32,931 nucleotides of DNA, from positions 1 to 32,931 of the forward strand of contig JAFXZJ010000010.1 of assembly GCA_017541305.1 (NCBI GenBank), in the 5' to 3' direction. Of this stretch, positions 14,021 through 21,367 are shown piece after piece. The translations under genes were made by a program, and so were the position numbers. The notes under the pieces were generated by a model. It did not search any database. It was not told the DNA's origin and saw nothing but the letters and a program-made list of their open reading frames with translations. The DNA comes from Clostridia bacterium. GTDB taxonomy: Bacteria > Bacillota > Clostridia > Christensenellales > CAG-138. The first letter of the stretch is position 1; each line of letters starts with the position of its first letter.

Positions 14021-14846
14021 TCTCATAAAAGCGATGGGCGAAATAGACGACGACCTTATCGAAGGCAGCGAAAGGCCGCGCGGCAGGGCACTTTTGCGCA
14101 TACTGCCCATTGCCGCGGCGTTCGTTCTGGTGTTCGCCGCCGCGGCCGCGCTCATGCTGTTCCTCGGCAAAAAGGGAGAGGGACCGGAGCATTCGGCAAA
14201 CGCCCCCGAGGCGACCGAGGCAGCGGAGATCCCGACCTCCGATCCCGCGCAGAGCGATACCGACCTCTATCTGAACGTGGTGTCCACGCTTCCCCCGGGA
14301 GCGACCGAGGTGCCCGGCTGGGAGAACGAGCCGGTCCCCTCCGAGAAGGACTACGTGAGGCTCGCCTCCGCGCGCGAGCTTGCGGGGAAGGCCGATATAA
14401 TCGTCCGCGCAAGGATAGTCGATTCGATCTGCGCCTACGTTCCCGTCGATCTCGTAAAGGATGCGAAGGGGCGCTTCATGCCCGTGAAGACGGGCGAGAG
14501 CACGCTTCACACCATCTACGGGATACAGGTGCTCGAGGTCTACAAGGGCGGAGAGACGGCGGAGAGCGTGAAGCGCGTGATGGTGCCCGGAGGCATAGTT
14601 GAGGGCGTCGTTCAAAGCATAGGCTACCCCGATTACGCGCAGTACTGCAGGGGCGGCGAATGCGTGCTCTTCCTCAATCTGCCCGAGGAGAGCCAAGGGT
14701 GGATATGGAGCGATATGGCGGTCCCCATGGGCTTCAACGAGGACCGCTGCGATATAGAATATGACGGAGGAGTCAGCGTGATCAAATGCCGCTTCCCGGA
14801 GATCACCTTCGACTGGCTCGAATCGCTTTCCGAAGGAGCGGTATAG
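14007..14846 (+). CDS. Membrane sensor/anti-sigma partner with outer VYKG-type domain
   Basis: A 279-residue protein. A short acidic cytoplasmic N-terminus (MDPADLIKAMGEIDDDLIEGS) precedes one transmembrane span (about residues 30-52) and an outer part. After an acidic linker, residues 110-279 form a domain with the order ARELAGKADIIVRARI, YGIQVLEVYKG, GGECVLFLN, W and FDWLESL. The same domain occurs twice in the next gene. ADIIVRARI...VYKG...GEYVLFL recalls the TIMP/NTR-like OB-fold pattern, but this is only a resemblance. It overlaps the ECF gene by 14 bases and is the probable anti-sigma factor, although the cytoplasmic part is only about 30 residues. A GGAGGGG site precedes the ATG. Confidence 0.8.
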   Translation: MDPADLIKAMGEIDDDLIEGSERPRGRALLRILPIAAAFVLVFAAAAALMLFLGKKGEGPEHSANAPEATEAAEIPTSDPAQSDTDLYLNVVSTLPPGATEVPGWENEPVPSEKDYVRLASARELAGKADIIVRARIVDSICAYVPVDLVKDAKGRFMPVKTGESTLHTIYGIQVLEVYKGGETAESVKRVMVPGGIVEGVVQSIGYPDYAQYCRGGECVLFLNLPEESQGWIWSDMAVPMGFNEDRCDIEYDGGVSVIKCRFPEITFDWLESLSEGAV

Positions 14847-14874
14847 AGGGGACGGCTCAGAGAGGAGCATGAAT

Positions 14875-16176
14875 ATGAAACGAATCGCCTTTATCGCTTT
14901 GGTACTTGCCGCGCTTATGCTCTGCGCCTGCGCCGTGGGCGTGCCCGAAGCGGCTTTATCCGTGACGGACGCCCCTGCGTCGGAGCCGACCTCTTCTCCG
15001 ACGGAAGCTCCTACGCCCGAGCCGACGGATACCCCCGCGCCCACGGCGGAGCCCGAGCCGTACAGGTGCATGGAGGTGCTGCCCACGCCGGAGGCCGGAA
15101 CGCCTGCAGTATCGTTCTCCTCGGAGATATGTTACATCGAACCGATCGCGTCTGCTGCTGAGCTCGAAAAGCTTACCGAATGCATAGTGCTTGCCAGGAT
15201 CACCGAAAGCGTCTGCGTCAAGGTCCCCGTCAGGCTGCTGTTCGATGAGGCCGGTGAGCCGTATCCGGACGGATCGGCATATAAATGGGTGCACACCGTT
15301 TACGATCTTGAAATACTTCACGTGTATAAGGGCGAGGAAGCCGCTTCAGGCATAAAGCGCATGATGGCGGAAGGCGGAGACCTCATCGCCCCGGGCGACG
15401 ACGCCCCCCGCACTCAGCCGTACGAGGTCGGCGGCGAGTACGTGCTGTTCCTTAACAGACCGGAATACGGAGAAAGCTGGGTCTGGCCCGAGATAGCCGT
15501 TCCCGCGGGCGACGCCTATGATCTCGGCAAGATAGAGCATGACGGAAGCGGAGCCCGGATACTTCGCAGCCGTTTTGATGATATGACCTGGGAGTGGCTC
15601 GACGGACTCAGCGGCAATGCTTCCGAGCCCGAGCTGCCGCGCATTGAACCGTGGGACGGCACTGCGGAGAACGCCGGCACCCTGATACCCGAGTATTGGT
15701 ATCCCGCATCAATGGATGAGCTTCTTGAAAGATCTGCCGACGTGGTGCGCGTCAGGATCGGCGGGAAGGGGTATGAAAAGCACGTGTATCCCACGGAGAA
15801 CGGCGCCGATTATACCGCTTACTGCGCGATCTATGATGCGGAGATCGTCGAATCCTATATGGGAGAGACGAATAAAGGAGATACAATCAGGGTGGAGATC
15901 TGGTGCGGTATGGAGCAGGGCGGCAGGATCGCCCTCGAGGAGCATCCGCTCACGTTGACCGAAGGAGAGGAGTATGTGCTCTTCCTGACCGAGGACAGGG
16001 ACTTTGACGGGCTCAGATATCCGACGGCGAATGATGACGGCGTCCATTTGGTCATGCACGACAGCTATCAGGGCAGCGACGGCGCCGTGACGGAGGTCGA
16101 GTGGGTCTCACTGGGCTTCGATATCTGGCCGGAGGAAAGCTTCTCGTGGCTCGAAAACCTTAAAAACACGCATTGA
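14875..16176 (+). CDS. Lipoprotein with two VYKG-type domains
   Basis: A 433-residue predicted lipoprotein with lipobox LMLCAC (cysteine about 19), a Pro/Thr/Glu linker to about residue 65, and two tandem outer domains (roughly 85-245 and 265-430). The first has CIVLARITESVCVKVPV, YDLEILHVYKG, GGEYVLFLN and MTWEWLDGL; the second has ADVVRVRI, YDAEIVESYMG, EGEEYVLFL and FSWLENL. Both match the outer domain of the preceding membrane protein. Of two ATGs, 14875 lies seven bases after GGAG, whereas 14869 is too close, so 14875 was chosen. It is the last gene of the ECF module, 28 bases after its neighbour. It may present the signal to, or compete with, the membrane partner. No known function. Confidence 0.85.
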   Translation: MKRIAFIALVLAALMLCACAVGVPEAALSVTDAPASEPTSSPTEAPTPEPTDTPAPTAEPEPYRCMEVLPTPEAGTPAVSFSSEICYIEPIASAAELEKLTECIVLARITESVCVKVPVRLLFDEAGEPYPDGSAYKWVHTVYDLEILHVYKGEEAASGIKRMMAEGGDLIAPGDDAPRTQPYEVGGEYVLFLNRPEYGESWVWPEIAVPAGDAYDLGKIEHDGSGARILRSRFDDMTWEWLDGLSGNASEPELPRIEPWDGTAENAGTLIPEYWYPASMDELLERSADVVRVRIGGKGYEKHVYPTENGADYTAYCAIYDAEIVESYMGETNKGDTIRVEIWCGMEQGGRIALEEHPLTLTEGEEYVLFLTEDRDFDGLRYPTANDDGVHLVMHDSYQGSDGAVTEVEWVSLGFDIWPEESFSWLENLKNTH

Positions 16177-16195
16177 CTCATGCTCATACTGCGGG

Positions 16196-16221
16196 GCGGG
16201 CAAAAAAGCCCGCTTTCTTTT
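16196..16221 (+). terminator. Terminator after the second ECF module
   Basis: A GCGGGC/GCCCGC stem (16196-16201 with 16208-16213) around an A6 loop is followed by TTTCTTTT (16214-16221). Confidence 0.85.
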
Positions 16222-16261
16222 CACACAAATAAATATATCACGAAAAAACCTTGAAAAACGG

Positions 16262-16289
16262 TTGAATGATTTTTCCTTTGTGTTATAAT
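16262..16289 (+). promoter_or_regulatory. Promoter of serC-serA
   Basis: TTGAAT (16262-16267) and TATAAT (16284-16289) are 16 bases apart. A small hairpin GCCC/GGGC lies in the leader at about 16305-16318. No T-box or amino-acid riboswitch is visible in the roughly 45-base leader. Confidence 0.75.
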
Positions 16290-16338
16290 GCAATTAGAAA
16301 AAAATGCCCTAATACGGGCAAGATAAAGGAGTATCAAT

Positions 16339-17436
16339 ATGGCATACGATCGTATTTACAACTTCTCCGCAGGTCCCTCCATCCTCCCCGAGAAGGTGCT
16401 TGAGGGCATTCGCGACAACCTCATGAATTATGAGGGCTCCGGCATGTGCGTCATGGAGATGAGCCACCGCTCCAAGGTCTTCCAGAAGATCATCGACGAG
16501 GCCGAGCAGGATCTGCGCGATCTCATGAACATCCCCGATAACTACAAGGTTATGTTCATCCAGGGCGGCGCGACCCTCCAGTTCGCCATGATCCCCATGA
16601 ACCTCATGAAGAACGGCGTTGCCGATTACATCGTGACCGGTAACTGGTCCAAGAAGGCCTATACCGAGGCCAAGAAGTACGGCAAGATCAACCTTGTCGC
16701 CACCAGCGAGGACCGCAATTACAGCTATATCCCCGATTGCTCCGATCTGCCCATCAGCGATGACGCCGATTACGTCTACATCTGCGAGAACGAGACCATC
16801 CACGGCACCACCTATCAGAAGCTGCCCAACACCAAGGGCAAGATCCTTGTTTCCGACCAGAGCTCCATGTTCCTCTCCAAGCCCTGCAACGTGTCCGATT
16901 ACGGCATGATCTACGGCGGCGTTCAGAAGAACATCGGCCCCGCCGGTATGGTAATCGTAATCATGCGTGAGGATCTCATCCGCGATTCCGCCGAGCTTCC
17001 CACCTGGGTGCCCACATACATGAGCTATGCGACCCACGCCAATAACGGCTCCATGTACAACACCCCCAACTGCTGGTCGATCTACGTATGCGGTCAGGTC
17101 TTCAAGTACTTAAAGAGCATCGGCGGCCTTGAGGTCATGGCCAAGATGAACGAGCACAAGGCCAAGATCCTCTATGATTTCCTCGATTCATCCAAGCTCT
17201 TCCGCGGCACCGTCGAGCCCGAGTTCCGCTCCCTTATGAACGTTCCCTTCGTCACTCCCTCCAAGGAGCAGGACGCCGACGTCGTCGCCGCCACCAAGGC
17301 AGCCGGCTTCGACAACCTCAAGGGTCATAAGTCCGTTGGCGGCCTCCGCGCCTCCATCTACAACGCCATGCCCGAGGAGGGCGTCGTCGCGCTCGTCGAG
17401 TTCCTCAAGAAGTACGAAGCCGAGCACATGGCATAA
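16339..17436 (+). CDS. serC: Phosphoserine aminotransferase
   Basis: A 365-residue PLP enzyme that makes 3-phosphoserine from 3-phosphohydroxypyruvate and glutamate, the second step of serine synthesis. The start is typical (YNFSAGPSILPEKVLE). GSGMCVMEMSHRSK and FIQGGATLQF bind cofactor and substrate, and the PLP lysine is K197 in YGGVQKNIGPAG. The length fits the family (about 360). An AAAGGAG site lies eight bases before the ATG. It is co-transcribed with serA, 33 bases downstream. Codon use is strongly biased towards C-ending codons and AAG, with almost no ATA or AGG, unlike most neighbours, which suggests high expression. Confidence 0.97.
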   Translation: MAYDRIYNFSAGPSILPEKVLEGIRDNLMNYEGSGMCVMEMSHRSKVFQKIIDEAEQDLRDLMNIPDNYKVMFIQGGATLQFAMIPMNLMKNGVADYIVTGNWSKKAYTEAKKYGKINLVATSEDRNYSYIPDCSDLPISDDADYVYICENETIHGTTYQKLPNTKGKILVSDQSSMFLSKPCNVSDYGMIYGGVQKNIGPAGMVIVIMREDLIRDSAELPTWVPTYMSYATHANNGSMYNTPNCWSIYVCGQVFKYLKSIGGLEVMAKMNEHKAKILYDFLDSSKLFRGTVEPEFRSLMNVPFVTPSKEQDADVVAATKAAGFDNLKGHKSVGGLRASIYNAMPEEGVVALVEFLKKYEAEHMA

Positions 17437-17469
17437 TCTGCAATTACAATTTTAAAGGAGATTTCAATC

Positions 17470-18387
17470 ATGCGTATTTTAGCATCCGACGGTATGGAAA
17501 AAGGCGCCATCGCGAAGCTTCGCGAGCAGGGCCATGAAGTCGTAGTTCCCGAGACCACCCCCACCCCCGATGAGCTTATGCAGCTCGTCAAGGAGTTCGA
17601 CGTTCTCGTCGTTCGCTCCGCGACCAAGGTCCGCGTGCCCGCCATCGACTCCGCTGTCGAAGCCGGTAAGCTCAAGCTCATCATCCGCGGCGGCGTAGGC
17701 ATCGACAACATCGATCATAAGTATGCCGAGGAAAAGGGCGTTGCCGTGCGCAACACCCCCCGCGCTTCCTCCGACGCAGTAGCCGAGCTCGCTCTTGCTC
17801 ACATGCTGTCCTGCGCGCGCTTCGTTTCCGCCGCCGGTCATTCCATGCGTGAGAACAAGTGGGAGAAGAAGGCCTATGCCAAGGGCATCGAGCTCGCCGG
17901 CAAGACCCTGGGCGTTATCGGTTACGGCCGCATCGGTCAGAGCCTCGGCCGCAAGGCGCAGGCCCTGGGCATGAAGGTCCTCGCTTATGATATCTTCCAC
18001 GTTGAAGGCATCGAGAACGAGAACATGAAGTACGTCGAGATGGACGAGCTGCTTGCCAATTCCGATTTCATCTCCCTCCACACCCCCTCCCTTGACGGCA
18101 AGCCTCTCATCAACGAGGAGACCATCGCCAAGATGAAGGACGGCGTCAACATCATCAACACCAGCCGCGGCGCCAACATCGACGAGAACGCGCTTCTTGC
18201 AGCTCTCGAATCCGGCAAGGTCCGCGCGGCGGGTCTGGACGTTTGGGCGGAGGAGCCCTCCAAGAACGAGGCGCTCTATAACCATCCCATGGTAAGCTGC
18301 ACCCCCCATATCGGCGCTTCCACCGTTGAGGCTCAGAAGCGTATCGGCGCCGAGATCGTCGACATCATCGGCAAGTTCTTCGCGTAA
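17470..18387 (+). CDS. serA: D-3-phosphoglycerate dehydrogenase, short form without ACT domain
   Basis: A 305-residue NAD-dependent enzyme that oxidises 3-phosphoglycerate to 3-phosphohydroxypyruvate, the first step of serine synthesis. The Rossmann motif GYGRIG is at residues 151-156. Catalytic residues of the D-2-hydroxyacid dehydrogenase family are present: Arg233 in NTSRGANIDE, a glutamate in WAEEP (about 262) and His280 in CTPHIGAST. The regulatory C-terminal ASB and ACT domains of longer enzymes are missing, so classical serine feedback through ACT is not expected. AAAGGAG precedes the ATG, and the codon bias matches serC. A terminator follows 20 bases after the stop. No serB is present in the window. 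Confidence 0.95.
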   Translation: MRILASDGMEKGAIAKLREQGHEVVVPETTPTPDELMQLVKEFDVLVVRSATKVRVPAIDSAVEAGKLKLIIRGGVGIDNIDHKYAEEKGVAVRNTPRASSDAVAELALAHMLSCARFVSAAGHSMRENKWEKKAYAKGIELAGKTLGVIGYGRIGQSLGRKAQALGMKVLAYDIFHVEGIENENMKYVEMDELLANSDFISLHTPSLDGKPLINEETIAKMKDGVNIINTSRGANIDENALLAALESGKVRAAGLDVWAEEPSKNEALYNHPMVSCTPHIGASTVEAQKRIGAEIVDIIGKFFA

Positions 18388-18406
18388 TAAGCACAGAAAC
18401 GATCAA

Positions 18407-18434
18407 GGGACCGGGCAAAACCCCGGTCCCTTTT
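18407..18434 (+). terminator. Terminator after serC-serA
   Basis: A perfect 9-bp GC-rich stem pairs 18407-18415 with 18422-18430, followed by four T. Confidence 0.88.
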
Positions 18435-18516
18435 CTGCAAGCGGAAATAACATCCTTCCACAGCCCGTATCATGGCCGCAGGCGTGAAGGAAAATTGCGG
18501 CAGTATAATAAATTTG

Positions 18517-18545
18517 TTGACAAATCCGCTTTTCTGCAATAAAAT
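18517..18545 (+). promoter_or_regulatory. Near-consensus SigA promoter
   Basis: TTGACA (18517-18522) and TAAAAT (18540-18545) are separated by exactly 17 bases. This should be a strong constitutive promoter for the zinc-ribbon gene. Confidence 0.88.
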
Positions 18546-18593
18546 GAATATACAGGTCATGCCTGCCAAGGAAATTCAAGGAGGATCAACACA

Positions 18594-18998
18594 GTGGCCA
18601 ATATCTATCGCATGAAGTGTCCCGCCTGCGGCGAGGTCCAGAACATGAAGGCTTCCGGTCCCTGCAAAAAGTGCGGCAATCAGCTTATCGCGGAGCAGCC
18701 CGCCGCCATCGCCCTTTACCGTATGGGCAACTTCATGGGCTCGGCAAACGGCTTCGGCATCTATATCAACGAGCAGCCATACGGCGCGATCGGCAACCGC
18801 GAGCAGCTTATTATCCCGCTTCCCTACGGCGAGTATAAGATGCACATCGTCTGCGGCATGAACCGCAAGTGCAACGATCCCGTCATTCGCCTCAGCCCCG
18901 AGGATCCCTACGTATGCATGAAGGTGCATATGAAGATGGGCTTCGTTTCCAATTCGTTCATACTCGAGCGCGTCGCTCCTTCCGAGATGCCGCAGTGA
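18594..18998 (+). CDS. Small zinc-ribbon protein
   Basis: A 134-residue cytoplasmic protein. Cysteines 9, 12, 24 and 27 (CPAC...CKKC) form an N-terminal zinc ribbon. The remaining 100 residues are probably a small beta-sandwich (FGIYINEQPYGAIGNREQLIIPLPYGEYKMHI), in the style of modules that follow zinc ribbons in Bacillota. It starts with GTG after a strong AAGGAGG. A near-consensus promoter and a biased codon choice similar to serC suggest high expression. It stands alone between two terminators. No function can be assigned; nucleic-acid or protein binding is possible. Confidence 0.85.
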   Translation: MANIYRMKCPACGEVQNMKASGPCKKCGNQLIAEQPAAIALYRMGNFMGSANGFGIYINEQPYGAIGNREQLIIPLPYGEYKMHIVCGMNRKCNDPVIRLSPEDPYVCMKVHMKMGFVSNSFILERVAPSEMPQ

Positions 18999-19028
18999 AT
19001 GAAAACAGTTTGAGTTACAAGTAAAATC

Positions 19029-19061
19029 AAAATGCGCCGTGCGATAAACACGGCGCATTTT
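19029..19061. terminator. Bidirectional terminator
   Basis: A perfect 13-bp stem pairs 19029-19041 with 19049-19061 and carries AAAA and TTTT at its ends, so it can stop transcription from both sides. It lies between convergent genes. Confidence 0.85.
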
Positions 19062-19082
19062 GTTCAGCCCCGAAAGGCATTT

Positions 19083-19997
19083 TCACATCCATTTCTTTTT
19101 CTTGAACCACACGATGCACCCGACGACTATCAGCAGGCACACGCCTATCACGATGGGATAGGAATAGGGCTTGTCAAGCTCGGGCATATAGCGGAAGTTC
19201 ATTCCATACCACCCCGCGATAAGCGTCAGCGGCAGGAATATGGAGGTTATCAGCGTCAGCAGCGTCATTATCTTGTTCTGACGCACGGTCAGCTGCGACT
19301 GCACCAGGTCTCTCAGCTGAGCGACGAAATCACGCAGGCCCGTCACGGTATCCTTCAGGCGCATCACCCGGTCGGTGAACAGGCGGAAATAGCGCAGGTT
19401 CTCCTCCTTGAAGAAGTTGTTTTCGTTCTCCACCAGCTCCTGGCTGACGTCGATCAGCTGCTGATAGTGCAGCCTCATATCCAAAAGATCGCCGCGGATA
19501 TCGTTCAGCTCCATCGGGAATTCGTCGATATCCCCGCGCAGTATCTCCTTTTCGGCAAGATCCAGGCGCTTTTCAATGGCTTCAAGCATGTTAAGGTCGT
19601 CCGCCACTATCTCCTCAAGCAGGTCGTAAATGAATCGCTCAAGGCTGGGCAGACGCCATTTTTTGGTCTGGCTGAGGCGCTTCACCATATCGCGCGCAAA
19701 GCCCTCGTCGTCGATTATGATTATGCCTTTTTCATCGAGGGCAAAAGTGAAGCTGTGCTGTATCTCCGATATGTTTTTGCGGTCGGGAACGAGAAAGCTG
19801 CCCGTCAGCGAATCGACGTTGGAAATCGCCTTGGTCTCGTGCCTGTCGTAAAACTCGGCCTCCATATCGATGCCCAGATCAAAGCCTTCGCCGCTCTCGC
19901 GCCATTCGTCGCTCGTCAGCACCGCAACGTACTGCCCCGCTCTAAGCTCCGATATATCGCATTCAGTCAGCCTTTCGCCGATCAGATAACAGTTCAT
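19083..19997 (-). CDS. corA: CorA-family divalent metal transporter
   Basis: A 304-residue membrane protein. A long mainly helical and charged cytoplasmic domain comes first (with ALDEKGIIIIDDEG and several LxDLxxxL helices). The C-terminus has two transmembrane spans joined at the family signature YGMNF (GMN) and ends in a lysine-rich tail. CorA proteins form pentamers that admit Mg2+ or, in some members, Co2+, Ni2+ or Zn2+. The outer loop after GMN is FRYMPELDKPYS, a variant of the usual MPEL. An ATG 36 bases further upstream lies inside the PAP2 gene; GAGGGAG sits before 19997, so that start was chosen. It follows the PAP2 gene by ten bases as an operon. Confidence 0.93.
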   Translation of the reverse strand: MNCYLIGERLTECDISELRAGQYVAVLTSDEWRESGEGFDLGIDMEAEFYDRHETKAISNVDSLTGSFLVPDRKNISEIQHSFTFALDEKGIIIIDDEGFARDMVKRLSQTKKWRLPSLERFIYDLLEEIVADDLNMLEAIEKRLDLAEKEILRGDIDEFPMELNDIRGDLLDMRLHYQQLIDVSQELVENENNFFKEENLRYFRLFTDRVMRLKDTVTGLRDFVAQLRDLVQSQLTVRQNKIMTLLTLITSIFLPLTLIAGWYGMNFRYMPELDKPYSYPIVIGVCLLIVVGCIVWFKKKKWM

Positions 19998-20007
19998 GCA
20001 AACTCCC

Positions 20008-20949
20008 TCACGCCTTTTTTGCGGTCCTTGCAAACAGCCTGAAAAGCAGCGGATACACCGCTATCGCCACGAAGCTCATTATGAAATACCTTGCACAGTC
20101 CATAAAAGGCGAATCGGATATCAGCCCAAGAAGGGATTTCAGCGCCACCCTGAGCCCGATTATTATGCCAAGACCGAGCACGGCCTTGATTATCTGCGCC
20201 CACCATGCGGCCTTCGTTTCGAATTTAACAAAGCGCATCTCAACGAAGCTGCCCGCAAAAAGACCGAAGGCCGTTCCGAAAAGCACGCAGGCGTCCTTCA
20301 AAGCGCCCGTTTCGTCGCCGCCCGGCAGGGTCACTGCAACGAATATCACCAGCCCCAGACAGAGCAGCGCAACGATACCGCTCATGACGGAATATGCCTT
20401 GGGAGAGCTGAATTTTTCAAAGAGCGCGCCGCAAACGGCAAGGGTCAAAAGGCCCAGCAGCAGCGCCGCGGCCACGTCGAGCAGGGTGTGCACGCCCAGG
20501 TACATCCGCGAGAAGCCCACGAGCAGTATTACGATGCAGGCGATAGCGTAAGCCCAGGCCTTTTTCAGCCTGCGGGCAATGCCGCCGTACATGACCGTGG
20601 CCGACTGAACGTGCCCCGAGGGGAACGACCAGCCCGTGGCCCCGGCCCTTGCCGATTCGACTATCTTGAAATCGGGATCGATCACCCAGGGGCGGGGGAT
20701 CATGAATATCGCCTTCACAAGCTGATTCAGGAACGTGCCGCTGATATACATGAACAGGAATTTGTAGCCGAAACGCCTGTCAAAGCACCAGAATATCAGC
20801 AGGCCGACCACGATGAACGCCATCTCCTCGCCAAGCACGGTCACGCCGCTCATGGCGGTGTTCATAAAGGGCGTGCGCAGGCCGGCAATGGCCCGCAGGT
20901 TTTCCATCAGCCAGGCAAAAAGCCCGCTGCTTGCAAAATAATCCGTCAT
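20008..20949 (-). CDS. PAP2-family membrane phosphatase
   Basis: A 313-residue membrane protein with about seven spans. The three PAP2 signatures appear in order: KAIFMIPRPW (KxxxxxxRP), WSFPSGHVQSA (PSGH) and SRMYLGVHTLLDV (SRxxxxxHxxxD), so the catalytic histidines are intact. Such enzymes remove phosphate from undecaprenyl pyrophosphate or phosphatidate outside the membrane. A role in recycling the cell-wall lipid carrier is likely, but substrate is not readable from sequence. A GGAGG site precedes the ATG. It is first of an operon with corA. Confidence 0.9.
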   Translation of the reverse strand: MTDYFASSGLFAWLMENLRAIAGLRTPFMNTAMSGVTVLGEEMAFIVVGLLIFWCFDRRFGYKFLFMYISGTFLNQLVKAIFMIPRPWVIDPDFKIVESARAGATGWSFPSGHVQSATVMYGGIARRLKKAWAYAIACIVILLVGFSRMYLGVHTLLDVAAALLLGLLTLAVCGALFEKFSSPKAYSVMSGIVALLCLGLVIFVAVTLPGGDETGALKDACVLFGTAFGLFAGSFVEMRFVKFETKAAWWAQIIKAVLGLGIIIGLRVALKSLLGLISDSPFMDCARYFIMSFVAIAVYPLLFRLFARTAKKA

Positions 20950-20996
20950 AATGCCTCCAAAATCGACAGGCAGGAACAGCCCCCGCCCGTTTAATG

Positions 20997-21030
20997 ACTA
21001 TATATTAACATAACGATCGCGCAAGGTCAA
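20997..21030 (-). promoter_or_regulatory. Probable promoter of the PAP2-corA operon
   Basis: On the minus strand two overlapping choices exist: TTGCGC (plus 21019-21024) with TATAGT (20997-21002), or TTGACC (21025-21030) with TTAATA (21003-21008), each with a 16-base spacer. The gap 20950-21133 holds no gene. No Fur-box palindrome is evident before feoA. Confidence 0.4.
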
Positions 21031-21133
21031 GGGGCGATAAATGCCCGGACGGAAACGGGCCGATCGGCACTCACCACATCCCGCTGCTTCGCATATTATA
21101 ACATCGGATTATGCGGCATTGCGGGGTGAAGGA

Positions 21134-21367
21134 ATGGAAAGGAAGCTTATGCGGCTTACGGAGCTTGCGCCTTACTGCGCGGGGCGGGTGGATCACGTGG
21201 AGGACTATGCCTTAAAGGGGCGTCTTGAGAGCCTGGGGCTTACCCCGGGGGCAGAGGCGGTCCGTCTTTTCAGCGCGGCGGCGGGCGAGCCCACGGCCTA
21301 TTCGATCAGGGGAAGCGTTATCGCGCTGCGCGATCACGATGCGGAAAGGGTGATCGTATGGGCCTGA
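21134..21367 (+). CDS. feoA: Ferrous iron transport protein A
   Basis: A 77-residue SH3-like cytoplasmic protein. LTELAPYCAGRV...LKGRLESLGLTPGAEAVRLF...YSIRGSVIALRDHDAERVIV follows the FeoA pattern, with LxxLGLTPG in the middle and an IALR...A strand near the end. FeoA supports the FeoB Fe2+ transporter. The start could be 21134 (after GGGGTG) or 21149 (after AAAGGAAG); both keep the domain whole. Its end overlaps feoB by ten bases, so the pair is translated together. Confidence 0.88.
   Translation: MERKLMRLTELAPYCAGRVDHVEDYALKGRLESLGLTPGAEAVRLFSAAAGEPTAYSIRGSVIALRDHDAERVIVWA

Noticed and set aside
16290-16338. Riboswitch or T-box ahead of serC-serA
   Set aside because: The leader is only about 45 bases with a 4-bp hairpin, too short for any such element.
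17479-18309. 276-codon frame opposite serA
   Set aside because: serA is unmistakable on the plus strand. The antisense frame results from strong codon bias.
20950-21133. Fur box ahead of feoA
   Set aside because: AT-rich inverted patches exist, but none approaches the 19-bp Fur consensus on inspection.
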